From: Eubacterium sulci ATCC 35585
Lineage (GTDB): Bacteria > Bacillota > Clostridia > Peptostreptococcales > Anaerovoracaceae
DNA: 64,000 nt
Direction of reading: 5' to 3'
Assembly (NCBI GenBank): GCA_001189495.1
Contig: CP012068.1
Span: forward strand, 744,001 to 808,000
The position numbers and the translations under genes were made by a program. Of this stretch, positions 52,937-60,783 are shown piece by piece. The notes beneath the pieces are model-generated. The model ran no database searches, was not told where the DNA came from, and saw nothing but the letters and a program-made list of their open reading frames with translations. The number at the start of each line of letters is the position of its first letter. Position 1 is the first letter of the stretch.

Positions 52937-53965
52937 ATGTCTGAACGAGTTGATTTGAGGAGTATGACCTTAAATGAGCTGAAGGACTTCGCCAGCGGTA
53001 TAGGCGTGCCTGCATTTAGAGGCGCGCAGATATTTGACTGGATATATAAGGGCAAAAAAAGCTTTCGGGAGATGAATAATCTTCCGGAAGCTTTGCGCTA
53101 TGAGCTCGAAGACAAGGCATACCTCGAAAAACTTAATATACGAACTGTCCAAAAATCAAAGCTTGACGGAACTCGCAAGTATCTACTTGAGCTTTCAGAT
53201 GGAAACACCATAGAATGCGTTTTCATGAAATATAAGTTCGGAAACTCAATCTGCGTCTCATCGCAGGCAGGATGCCGGATGGGCTGCAGATTTTGTGCGT
53301 CCACGATTAAGGGACTAGCAAGAAATTTGACAGCTGGAGAGATGGTTTCGCAGATCATGGCTGCTCAGGAGGATACCGGTGAAAAAATTGGTCATATCGT
53401 CGTTATGGGCAGTGGAGAGCCATTTGATAACTATGAGAACCTATCAAAGTTTCTCAGGATAGTCAATGAACCAAAGGGCCTAGGCATAGGCATGAGAAAT
53501 ATAACTGTTTCAACATGTGGTATAGTTCCTATGATTTTAAGGTTTGCAGAAGACTTCAATCAGGTTAATCTTGCAATTTCACTCCACGCATCTAGCGATG
53601 AAGATAGAAGTGCTATCATGCCAATTAATAACAGGTACAGCATTAAAGACGTCTTAAAGGCCTGCGACGAGTACACCGAAAAGACAAATCGCAGAATAAC
53701 CTACGAGTATACTCTTGTAAGTGGGGTAAATGACAGCGTGCAGAGTGCAAAGAGACTTGCTGGGCTGCTAAAGGGAAAACTCTGTCATGTCAATTTAATT
53801 CCTCTTAACGAGGTCAAGGATAGCGGTTTTGTCACAGTTAGCAAGAGCAAGGCCTTTGAGTTTCAAAAGGCTTTGGAAGAGGCAGGAATCCCTGCAACCA
53901 TAAGACGAGAACTAGGTGATGATATAGACGCTGCTTGCGGACAGCTGAGGCTTAATAATGAGTGA
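52937..53965 (+). CDS. rlmN: 23S rRNA (adenine-2503-C2)-methyltransferase
   Basis: Radical SAM enzyme methylating A2503 of 23S rRNA and A37 of some tRNAs. The cluster motif is CRMGCRFC (CX3CX2C, near residue 113-120). The resolving cysteine is in DAACGQLRL at the C-terminus, which with a second Cys forms the methyl-Cys mechanism. VVMGSGEPFDNY and LAISLHA are conserved. The A2503-type RlmN identity fits better than Cfr, but the two are related. The start is one base after the ileS stop, and the end overlaps the next gene by 8 bp. Confidence 0.95.
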   Translation: MSERVDLRSMTLNELKDFASGIGVPAFRGAQIFDWIYKGKKSFREMNNLPEALRYELEDKAYLEKLNIRTVQKSKLDGTRKYLLELSDGNTIECVFMKYKFGNSICVSSQAGCRMGCRFCASTIKGLARNLTAGEMVSQIMAAQEDTGEKIGHIVVMGSGEPFDNYENLSKFLRIVNEPKGLGIGMRNITVSTCGIVPMILRFAEDFNQVNLAISLHASSDEDRSAIMPINNRYSIKDVLKACDEYTEKTNRRITYEYTLVSGVNDSVQSAKRLAGLLKGKLCHVNLIPLNEVKDSGFVTVSKSKAFEFQKALEEAGIPATIRRELGDDIDAACGQLRLNNE

Positions 53966-54692
53966 TGTAAGAGAAGTTTTAGAAAAAGCATATAATGAAT
54001 TAGCTATCAAAGACTTTCCAGACGGAGATAGAATTAAATTCATCGCCGCTCTAGGAGCAAGTGGTGAGATAGACTACCACTACAAGCTGATTTGTGATTC
54101 ATGGAAGTCAGGCAGAAGACTCTACCTAGAAAATAGCTTTGATAGGCACGGACCTGATGGACTTGAATTTCTATTTACAAAGATTTCCGAAGCCGAAGAT
54201 GAAGTTATCAAAGTTCTAACAGAATACTTGATAGCTGAGATTCTATCAAAATCAAGACATAGGGAATTTTATACAGGATTTTGCGAAAGACTGATTCCTA
54301 TTCTCATATCTGACATCAAAATTTGCGATGAAATTCTAAGAAGAAAACTAATCATAGCTCTTGGCTGGGTTGGCACATCAAATGAAATAAGCTTTCTGAC
54401 TAGACAGATGCTCAGCGAAGATGATGTGCTTTGCAGGGTTTGGTCTGCTTCAAGTCTCATGCAGTTATCATTTCATGGGATAGGAAAGGAAGAGATATGT
54501 GAAGCATCAAAGGATGCATTTGCAAAGGTCTTAGCAGATGAAAAGGATATTCAGGCCTGCGGACTCATCTTGGAATCAGTGCAGACACTATACGGTAAAA
54601 AGTGGGTGAGCTCATCTGCAGTAGATGATGTCGATGAAGCAAAAATAGAAAAGGGTAGAAAATCCGCTTTAAGATTTTTGAGCAAGTTATAA
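53958..54692 (+). CDS. HEAT-repeat-like protein of unknown function
   Basis: A 244-residue, helix-rich, acidic protein. Segments such as LRRKLIIALGWVGTSNEISFLTRQM and VLCRVWSASSLMQLSF resemble paired HEAT or PBS-lyase-type helical repeats, a scaffold for protein contacts. No catalytic motif, signal or membrane helix is visible. It overlaps the end of rlmN by 8 bp, so it is translated with it, but a functional link is not evident. The first quoted block should be read as two adjoining helices. Confidence 0.6.
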   Translation: MSDVREVLEKAYNELAIKDFPDGDRIKFIAALGASGEIDYHYKLICDSWKSGRRLYLENSFDRHGPDGLEFLFTKISEAEDEVIKVLTEYLIAEILSKSRHREFYTGFCERLIPILISDIKICDEILRRKLIIALGWVGTSNEISFLTRQMLSEDDVLCRVWSASSLMQLSFHGIGKEEICEASKDAFAKVLADEKDIQACGLILESVQTLYGKKWVSSSAVDDVDEAKIEKGRKSALRFLSKL

Positions 54693-54771
54693 GTAAGTAA
54701 AACCAAATGTTTTTAGGCAGCATATCAAAACATAATGACTATCTTTGATTATATGAAAAAATATTATTAAA

Positions 54772-54828
54772 TTTACAAAATTGTTTTACAAAATTGTCGT
54801 TGAATACTTATGATACTTAGTGTATAAT
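54772..54828 (+). promoter_or_regulatory. Tandem 13-bp repeat upstream of a promoter
   Basis: TTTACAAAATTGT occurs twice back to back (54772-54784 and 54785-54797). A promoter follows: TTGAAT (54800-54805), 17-bp spacer, TATAAT (54823-54828). The repeat occupies about -65 to -38, where an activator or UP-type element would act. Confidence 0.6.
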
Positions 54829-54859
54829 AGCGATAATAAAATGATAGGAGGACTGCATT

Positions 54860-55282
54860 ATGGTTAAACTATTGATTGGTCACAAGGGAACAGGAAAGAC
54901 CAAAATGATGATTGAACTTGCAAATACTGAAGCTGAAAAGAGTGATGGCAACATCATTTTTATCAACAAGAATGCCCGTCTGATGTATGACCTTAAGTAT
55001 AAGATCAGAGTCGTTTGCATGGAGGATTATGAGCATGTAACAAATAGCGACGAATACATCGGATTTTTATATGGAATCATAAGTTCTGATCACGATATCA
55101 AGACTATTTACATAGACAGCATACTTAAGCATGCTGATTTCTCACTTGGAGATCTACCGGAGTTCTTGAAAAGACTAAAGAACATCTCTAAGGACTACGG
55201 TATGGACTTCGTTGTAAGCCTGAGCGCAGAGAAGGAAGAGATGATTGGTGTAGACTTCGCAGATTACGAGGTTTTGAACTAA
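54860..55282 (+). CDS. Small P-loop protein (often annotated PilT-like)
   Basis: A 140-residue protein with a Walker A motif GHKGTGKTK at residues 7-15 and a plausible Walker B strand, IKTIYIDSIL. It is too short to be a type IV pilus retraction ATPase, although similar clostridial proteins carry the name 'twitching motility protein PilT'. Single-domain architecture, acidic surface and no partner genes give no further clue. A GGAGG precedes the ATG. It has its own promoter, with a 13-bp tandem repeat upstream, and its own terminator, so it is independently regulated. Confidence 0.75.
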   Translation: MVKLLIGHKGTGKTKMMIELANTEAEKSDGNIIFINKNARLMYDLKYKIRVVCMEDYEHVTNSDEYIGFLYGIISSDHDIKTIYIDSILKHADFSLGDLPEFLKRLKNISKDYGMDFVVSLSAEKEEMIGVDFADYEVLN

Positions 55283-55301
55283 TTTGATAGAAGGTTATAA
55301 A

Positions 55302-55337
55302 ATGAAAGAGGAGGTAAGACCTCCTCTCATTTTTTTG
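55302..55337 (+). terminator. Terminator after the P-loop gene
   Basis: AGAGGAGGT-AAG-ACCTCCTCT (55307-55327), flanked by ATG/CAT pairing, then a seven-T run. Confidence 0.88.
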
Positions 55338-55350
55338 TTTGTAAATGCAT

Positions 55351-55449
55351 GTCGCAAACTGCTAATTGTATTAATTTTGATTTGTCAAAAGTAGCTAATC
55401 ATATTAAATGTGACTTGTCGCAAACTTCATGCACACTTAAGCAAACTCA
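55351..55449. repeat. Three degenerate 33-bp direct repeats between convergent genes
   Basis: Units start at 55351, 55384 and 55417, exactly 33 bp apart. Units 1 and 3 share GTCGCAAACT; units 1 and 2 share a GCTAAT(T/C) block and the same AT-rich middle. No gene is seen here. There is no spacer conservation as in CRISPR, and no good T-tract terminator for the serine hydrolase gene. Confidence 0.55.
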
Positions 55450-55455
55450 GTATAT

Positions 55456-56892
55456 TTATTCTTCGATTCTCTGATAGATACGGGTTCCGCATCTAACGCC
55501 CCAGGCCTTACCATTTCTGACAAAGAATTCCATTGATGTGTAATGAGTATCTGGGTCATCTTTTGTTCTTGCACTGAAAAGGGTGCCGTAGCATAGGTGA
55601 AGCTCAAGTGGCTCGCCTTGATATTCTGCGTGAAGCTCAAAGTCTTCTGTAAGTGTAACTATGTTATATGCAGGATTTGCCTCTCTACATATGTATTTTC
55701 CAACTATCATTTCAGGATCGAGGAATTTCTTGCCTGAAGGAATGAACCAGCGATGAATAAGGTCTAGCTCTAGCCCTAAAACTAGGTTATAGCATGCGTA
55801 GAACATATTCTCTGTAGATACTTCGCTCTCATTACACAAAACTGCAAGTCCATAGCCAGGAAGATTAGCTTCAGCTCTTACTAGGCCACCATTTGTGGAA
55901 ACTCCATGAAGGCCACCTGCATGTTCACAGAGAACGCGGTCAGCCATAAGTCTCTTATTTAGACCAAAGCAGTAGAAAGGTCTTTGTCTCTCAGGAAACT
56001 CTCTTCCGATAAGGATTTCAACTGCTTCAGCAGGGATTATTTGTTTTCCTTCGTAAACGCCGTTTTGCGCAATCATAAGATAGTATTTAGCCATATCATC
56101 TGCTGTGGATTTTACGCAGGCACAGCCTCTAAATGGCGGTAAAACTGACCATACTCTATCGGAGTAGAGGTTGCCGTCTTCGTCCTTTTCAAATAGCTCC
56201 GTAATATTACCGTCACTTCCAAGCTTATTAGCTTCGCTACCATCTAGGTCTAGCACGGTTCTAGTCATGCCAAGAGGCCTAAATATACGTTCCTCAAGAA
56301 AGTTCTCAAGGCTCTGTCCTGCAGCCTTATCCACTACATAAGACAAAATAGCATAGGCATCATTGGAGTAGCTCATATATTCTCCAGGAGCACCAAGTGG
56401 TTCGTAAGCTCCGCTATTTGCAATGAAATCGATGATATCTTCTATCGTATCCATCTTATTAGGAGCGCTCTTTTTTAGCTCTCTTTCGTATTCGGAATCT
56501 CTTCCTGGAGTATTCATTACAATTGACCATTCAAGTGGTGCAATAGGTGGAACTCCAGCAGTATGCATAGCAAGATGTCTCAGTGTAACGCTTTCTCTTG
56601 GCGTTCCAGGAATACGAAACTGAGGAAAGTAGTCAGTCACAGGATCTGAGAAGTTGAGCTTTCCTTCTGCCTGAAGTACTGCACAGGCGAGTGAGGTCAT
56701 GGACTTACTCATGGAAGCTATGCCCATTATCGTGTCCTTGTTAATTTCTCTGCTCTTTGCCATATCGATGTGGCCAAAGCCGTGTTCATATACGATTCCC
56801 TCAGGACCGCGAATGCATACGCTGACTCCGGGAAAGTTTTTCTCTTCAAAAATTTTATTTAGGTGTTTTGTTAAAAGGTCTAAGTTATTCAT
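55456..56892 (-). CDS. Serine hydrolase of the beta-lactamase/AmpC-like family
   Basis: A 478-residue class C beta-lactamase-fold protein. The SxxK is S60-M-S-K63 in GIASMSKSMTSLA, the tyrosine motif is YSNDAYA near residue 173, and a HAGGLHGVS segment stands in for the third box. A C-terminal domain of about 120 residues, beta-rich, follows the core. No signal peptide is visible, so it is probably an intracellular esterase, amidase or peptidase and not a secreted beta-lactamase. GGAGG precedes the ATG. It is convergent with the P-loop gene and divergent from the Nudix gene. Confidence 0.88.
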   Translation of the reverse strand: MNNLDLLTKHLNKIFEEKNFPGVSVCIRGPEGIVYEHGFGHIDMAKSREINKDTIMGIASMSKSMTSLACAVLQAEGKLNFSDPVTDYFPQFRIPGTPRESVTLRHLAMHTAGVPPIAPLEWSIVMNTPGRDSEYERELKKSAPNKMDTIEDIIDFIANSGAYEPLGAPGEYMSYSNDAYAILSYVVDKAAGQSLENFLEERIFRPLGMTRTVLDLDGSEANKLGSDGNITELFEKDEDGNLYSDRVWSVLPPFRGCACVKSTADDMAKYYLMIAQNGVYEGKQIIPAEAVEILIGREFPERQRPFYCFGLNKRLMADRVLCEHAGGLHGVSTNGGLVRAEANLPGYGLAVLCNESEVSTENMFYACYNLVLGLELDLIHRWFIPSGKKFLDPEMIVGKYICREANPAYNIVTLTEDFELHAEYQGEPLELHLCYGTLFSARTKDDPDTHYTSMEFFVRNGKAWGVRCGTRIYQRIEE

Positions 56893-57005
56893 GATGTACC
56901 TCCGAATTGAATAGATAAAATATAACCCATCAAAATGGGCTTGTCAAATTACGAGCTATCTAAAACACCCTGAAATGAGATGAGAACGGAATTTTTACAC
57001 TTTAC

Positions 57006-57022
57006 ATATCAAAATATGATAT
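57006..57022. promoter_or_regulatory. Inverted repeat upstream of the Nudix gene
   Basis: ATATCA-AAATA-TGATAT (57006-57022) lies 90 bp before the Nudix start in the divergent spacer 56893-57110. TATACT at 57020-57025 may be the -10. Nothing else was recognised in this 218-bp spacer. Confidence 0.35.
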
Positions 57023-57110
57023 ACTTATTACTGTTAATAATAGAGCACTTATGTGTACATTATGAAGTGAAAAATAATGCGATTTAGATATTTATCGCAG
57101 GAGAATATAT

Positions 57111-57758
57111 ATGTATAGTTCAGAGGATATAAGAGATTTTTTTAAAGAATATAAAAGCGAGGCCGTTGTCAAGGAGCATCGCTTTTACTCGGTTTTAATA
57201 CCTCTCGTGGAGCGAGAGGGTAAGATGCATGTGCTCCTGGAGAAGCGCGCCGCGCATATTTCGCAGCCAGGCGAAATATGCTTCCCCGGCGGACGCATTG
57301 AGGCCGGGGAGCCGCCGCAGGCGGCGGCGCTGCGCGAGTGCAATGAAGAAATCGGCGTTCCTGTCAGCGAAATCAAGCTACTGGCACAAGGAGATACGCT
57401 CTATGGACAGGCCGATTTCACCATTTATTCCTTCATAGCGGAGATAAGTGAGGCAAGCTATGAAAGGATAAAGATAGAAAAGGATGAAGTAGAAAAATTA
57501 TATTTGATACCGCTTTCATATTTTGTCGAAAATGATCCTGAATTCTATAGAGAAAAATATGAGACAAATATAAGAGAATTCCCATACGATAAGGTGGGAA
57601 TACCTCCAGATTACGAGTGGAGGAGAGGCACTATGAGAATACCGATTTATGAGTATGAGGGCATAGTGATATGGGGAATGACAGCACAATTCCTTAACAG
57701 GCTGTCGACCAAGCTTAGAGAGGAAGCTTATGAATCAGATAACACCATTAATAGATAA
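57111..57758 (+). CDS. Nudix hydrolase, probable CoA pyrophosphatase
   Basis: A 215-residue protein with a perfect Nudix box at residues 61-83 (GX5EX7REXXEEXGV). It is preceded by LLEKRAAHISQPGEICFPGG, the signature of the NudL/PCD1 branch that cleaves coenzyme A to 4'-phosphopantetheine and 3',5'-ADP. A GGAG ribosome site precedes the ATG. The gene is AT-rich except for about 57200-57340, which is roughly 68% GC, uses CGC/GCG/CCG codons and holds several perfect inverted repeats, yet encodes normal family residues. Its last 29 bp overlap mnmA. Confidence 0.9.
   Translation: MYSSEDIRDFFKEYKSEAVVKEHRFYSVLIPLVEREGKMHVLLEKRAAHISQPGEICFPGGRIEAGEPPQAAALRECNEEIGVPVSEIKLLAQGDTLYGQADFTIYSFIAEISEASYERIKIEKDEVEKLYLIPLSYFVENDPEFYREKYETNIREFPYDKVGIPPDYEWRRGTMRIPIYEYEGIVIWGMTAQFLNRLSTKLREEAYESDNTINR
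57201..57340. repeat. GC-rich cluster of perfect inverted repeats inside the Nudix gene
   Basis: Hand count gives 95 G/C of 140. Perfect stems: CCTCTCG/CGAGAGG (57201-57207 with 57213-57219); GCGC/GCGC around 57245-57255; GCATATTTCGC/GCGAAATATGC (57254-57264 with 57271-57281); TCCCCGGC/GCCGGGGA (57283-57290 with 57303-57310); GCCGCCG/CGGCGGC (57311-57317 with 57322-57328). They follow each other almost without gaps and lie entirely in codons for conserved Nudix-family residues. Confidence 0.8.
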
Positions 57759-58848
57759 TAGAGAAAACAAGAGAGCTATGATTGCCATGAGTGGAGGTGT
57801 AGACAGCAGTGTTTCAGCCTTTCTCATAAAGAATATGGGATATGAAACCATAGGAGTTACTATGAAGCTCTATGACAACGAGATGATAGGCGAAAAGGCC
57901 TGTAATACATGTTGCAGTCTTGACGATGTTGAAGATGCGAGAAATGTCGCAAATAAGCTCGGGATTAAGTATTATGTCTTTAACTTTGAGGATGACTTTG
58001 AAAACGAGGTTATTGAGAGATTTGTAAATGCCTACGAAGAAGGTATGACTCCTAATCCTTGTATAGATTGCAATAGATACATTAAGTTCAAAAGACTCTA
58101 TCAGAGAGCTAAGGAGCTAGGTCAGGATTACATCGTAACGGGTCACTATGCACGAGTGCGATTTGATGAAGAAACGGGAAGATATCAGCTTCTCAAGGCT
58201 GTAGATAAGAATAAGGACCAAAGCTATGTTCTATATTCCATAACTCAAGAGCAACTAGCACATACAATTTTCCCACTAGGCGAGATGGATGACAAGGAAG
58301 AAGTGAGACGTATAGCTGAGGAGCATGGCTTTATCAATGCAAGAAAACGCGACAGTCAGGACATTTGCTTTGTTCCAGATGGCGATTATGCTAGCTTCAT
58401 AACAAGATATAGAGGCAAGGAGTATCCTCATGGTGAGTTTATAGATAAGGACGGCGAGGTACTCGGTGAACATAAGGGAATTATCAAGTATACTATAGGT
58501 CAACGCAAGGGTCTTGGACTTGCACTAAAGGAACCTATGTATGTTTGCGAAAAGAATATTATCGACAACAAAGTTATTCTTGGAAGAAATGAAGACCTGT
58601 TCAAGAAAGAGTTTGAAGCCTGTGACTTCAACTGGATAGCCTGCGAGCCACCTACTGAAGAAATGACTTTATATGTAAAGGTTAGATACAGCCAGAAGGA
58701 AAACAAGGCAAAGGTTATACCGCTTTCAGATGACAGGGTGAGAGTAATCTTTGATGAACCGCAGAGGGCTATAACAGTTGGTCAATCAGCTGTAATGTAC
58801 GATGGTGACATTGTTTACGGCGGCGGAGTGATCTGCAAGGTGATTTGA
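57730..58848 (+). CDS. mnmA: tRNA 2-thiouridine(34) synthase
   Basis: ATP-dependent thiolase making s2U34 in tRNA-Lys, -Glu and -Gln. The PP-loop is AMSGGVDSSVSAFL. The catalytic cysteines lie in NPCIDCNRYIKF and DSQDICFVPDGDY, and GHYARV and GQRKGLGL are conserved. The 372-residue length is normal. The ATG at 57730 has AGAGGAAG upstream and overlaps the Nudix gene by 29 bp; a later in-frame ATG at 57778, directly before the PP-loop, is possible but would remove N-terminal residues. It is coupled to the Nudix gene and 21 bp ahead of the methyltransferase. Confidence 0.95.
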   Translation: MNQITPLIDNRENKRAMIAMSGGVDSSVSAFLIKNMGYETIGVTMKLYDNEMIGEKACNTCCSLDDVEDARNVANKLGIKYYVFNFEDDFENEVIERFVNAYEEGMTPNPCIDCNRYIKFKRLYQRAKELGQDYIVTGHYARVRFDEETGRYQLLKAVDKNKDQSYVLYSITQEQLAHTIFPLGEMDDKEEVRRIAEEHGFINARKRDSQDICFVPDGDYASFITRYRGKEYPHGEFIDKDGEVLGEHKGIIKYTIGQRKGLGLALKEPMYVCEKNIIDNKVILGRNEDLFKKEFEACDFNWIACEPPTEEMTLYVKVRYSQKENKAKVIPLSDDRVRVIFDEPQRAITVGQSAVMYDGDIVYGGGVICKVI

Positions 58849-58869
58849 TTATAGTGCAGGGGGAATCCT

Positions 58870-60207
58870 ATGGGACTATTAGCTAAAATCAACAGAATAT
58901 ATAGGTCTGGAAGTCAGATGTATCAAAGGAGTATGAAGTCTTCGCCAAAGAAGCTTTACCTTAGAGCAGAGATTAAGCCAGAGGGACTTTTGAGCAAGAG
59001 TCCTAGCGACAATCTTCTGATTCAAGGCGACAATAGGACAGTAATCAGAAGTCTTATAGCTGATGAAAACTTCAATCAAAAGATAAACCTTATATATGTC
59101 GATCCGCCATTCTTTTCAATGGCTGATTACGATGCAGTGCTTCAGGCCGGAGAAAAGAGCTTTAAGCACACAGCATATAAGGATAGCTGGTCGTATGGAA
59201 TGTCCGAGTATCTAAAAATGCTTGCGTCAAGGCTCCTTTTGATGAGAGAACTTTTAAGTGATGATGGTGTGCTTTGCCTTCATCTAGACTGGCACGCGTC
59301 TCATTATGCGAGAGTACTGCTCGATGAAATTTTTGGCAGTGAAAACTTCGTAAACGAGATAATTTGGAACTATAAGTCTGGCGGTAGCACTAACAAAAGA
59401 TTTTCGCGCAAACACGATAATATTTTGATCTATTCAAAGACAAAGAAATTCAAGTTTAGACCGCAAAAGGAAAAGTCATATAACAGAGGCTTCAAGCCAT
59501 ATAGATTTAAAGGTGTTGAGGAATTTCAGGACGACATCGGATGGTACACCATGGTTAACATGAAGGATGTCTGGAGCATCGATATGGTTGGAAGAACTTC
59601 GGCTGAGCGCACGGGTTATGCAACACAAAAGCCGGAGCAGCTCATAAATAGGATCATCGAGGCATTCACAGATGAGGGCGATATAGTTGCTGACTTTTTC
59701 TGCGGAAGCGGAACTGTTGGCGCTGCAGCATCAAAGCTAGATAGACGCTTTGTTATAGCCGACATCGGAAAGCTTGCAATTGCAACTTCAACGGCAAGGC
59801 TTTTCAAAGAAAACGCTAGCTTTACCATACTTGATACGAAAAAGCCAAAGACTTCATCTCTAAAGTCAAAAGTAAATATTTGTTCAGATAAGAACGATGT
59901 ATCAGGAATATATGAGATTATGGTTGAGCTCGAGAGCATAAAGCTTAACAGGGCAGAGAGTAAGCTTGAAGCAGATGAAATAGAGAAGATAAAAACTCTC
60001 ATAGATGAGAATCCATTAAGCCTTATCCTTGCGTGGAGTATAGACTTTGACTATGATGGAAGCGTGCATAGGCCTGAAATTATCGAAGTGAGTGAGGGTG
60101 GAAAGCTTAAGACATGCTTCAGCAGTTTTAAGACTGATAAGACGCCAATTTCTATAAACATTTTAGATATTTTTGGAAATGTGGAGCACAAGGTATATGA
60201 AGTTTAA
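58870..60207 (+). CDS. Orphan beta-class DNA adenine-type methyltransferase
   Basis: A 445-residue DNA methyltransferase. The catalytic motif IV is DPPF (residues 78-81, IYVDPPFFSMADYD), followed by the AdoMet-binding motif I DFFCGSGTVGAAASKLDRRF at about 274-293. Motif IV before motif I is the beta-class order, as in type III Mod subunits. GSENFVNEIIWNYKSGGSTN and KHDNILIYSK reinforce this. No restriction-enzyme gene flanks it, and it sits in an operon-like position after mnmA. The recognition sequence and N6-adenine versus N4-cytosine product cannot be told by eye. Confidence 0.88.
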   Translation: MGLLAKINRIYRSGSQMYQRSMKSSPKKLYLRAEIKPEGLLSKSPSDNLLIQGDNRTVIRSLIADENFNQKINLIYVDPPFFSMADYDAVLQAGEKSFKHTAYKDSWSYGMSEYLKMLASRLLLMRELLSDDGVLCLHLDWHASHYARVLLDEIFGSENFVNEIIWNYKSGGSTNKRFSRKHDNILIYSKTKKFKFRPQKEKSYNRGFKPYRFKGVEEFQDDIGWYTMVNMKDVWSIDMVGRTSAERTGYATQKPEQLINRIIEAFTDEGDIVADFFCGSGTVGAAASKLDRRFVIADIGKLAIATSTARLFKENASFTILDTKKPKTSSLKSKVNICSDKNDVSGIYEIMVELESIKLNRAESKLEADEIEKIKTLIDENPLSLILAWSIDFDYDGSVHRPEIIEVSEGGKLKTCFSSFKTDKTPISINILDIFGNVEHKVYEV

Positions 60208-60274
60208 TATTTAAAATTAGCTTTTGCTGTGGTAATATAGACAGGAACGTTTATTATACTCGGAGTAGAGGCTT

Positions 60275-60349
60275 GCGCTCATAGCTCAGTGGATAGAGTA
60301 CCACACTCCGAATGTGGTGGCGAGGGTTCGATCCCCTCTGAGCGCACCA
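60275..60349 (+). tRNA. tRNA-Arg (anticodon CCG)
   Basis: Cloverleaf with acceptor GCGCTCA/TGAGCGC, D-arm AGCTCAGTGGATAGAGT and anticodon stem-loop CCACA-CTCCGAA-TGTGG. The T-arm is GAGGG-TTCGATC-CCCTC, and the CCA is encoded at 60347-60349. It reads the rare CGG codon. Confidence 0.96.
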
Positions 60350-60369
60350 TAGAATTTAGGGAGAACGCG

Positions 60370-60702
60370 ATGGATAGAGGATCAAAGGTAAGAATAGTAA
60401 CTGCAGTTGTAGTGTTTTCAATTTCACTAGGGCTTTTCATTTTTGCTCAGCTGCTTCATCAGACAGAGGTGAAATATGTATCTCAGGAGAGCAAGGGAGA
60501 AGAGACTATCCTAAAGTGCAACTATAACGGTGACGAGGATGAATATAGCTCCAAGGATGTGTTTTATGTAAAGACTACTCAGAAAGTAGAACTCAAGAAG
60601 GGTGATACTATGACAATCTTTCACTTCGGAAATCCAGAGGAAAAAGATGGTCACTACGAGATAAAGTCGGTTCACGTAACCAAGCATACGAGCGGAAAAT
60701 AA
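60370..60702 (+). CDS. Small single-helix membrane protein, unknown
   Basis: A 110-residue protein: basic N-terminus, one membrane helix at about 9-28 (IVTAVVVFSISLGLFIFAQL), then an outward or periplasm-side beta-rich domain with KVELKKGDTMTIFHFGNPEE. That domain loosely resembles DUF3592-type small domains, but I do not assign it. The ATG at 60370 has TTAGGGAGA upstream. The same frame is open back through the tRNA-Arg gene, which is an artefact. It lies 20 bp after the tRNA and may share its transcript. Confidence 0.65.
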   Translation: MDRGSKVRIVTAVVVFSISLGLFIFAQLLHQTEVKYVSQESKGEETILKCNYNGDEDEYSSKDVFYVKTTQKVELKKGDTMTIFHFGNPEEKDGHYEIKSVHVTKHTSGK

Positions 60703-60712
60703 AATACCAAAA

Positions 60713-60755
60713 AAGACCTCTACGGCGCTGATTACAGCATGTAGAGGTTTTATTT
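60713..60755. terminator. Terminator between converging genes
   Basis: ACCTCTAC/GTAGAGGT (60716-60723 with 60741-60748) around an inner GCTG/CAGC hairpin. T-rich on the plus side (TTTTATTTT) and a T-run on the minus side, so it can serve both the small membrane protein gene and trpS. Confidence 0.8.
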
Positions 60756-60783
60756 TGCTATTTATTTTTGATATAAAATATAT

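Noticed and set aside
55351-55449. Short CRISPR array
   Set aside because: Repeat cores are only about 10 bp, the intervening parts also resemble each other, and no cas genes are present.
60289-60369. Upstream extension of the small membrane-protein frame through the tRNA-Arg gene
   Set aside because: The frame is open by chance across a tRNA; the ATG at 60370 has a ribosome site and precedes the membrane helix.
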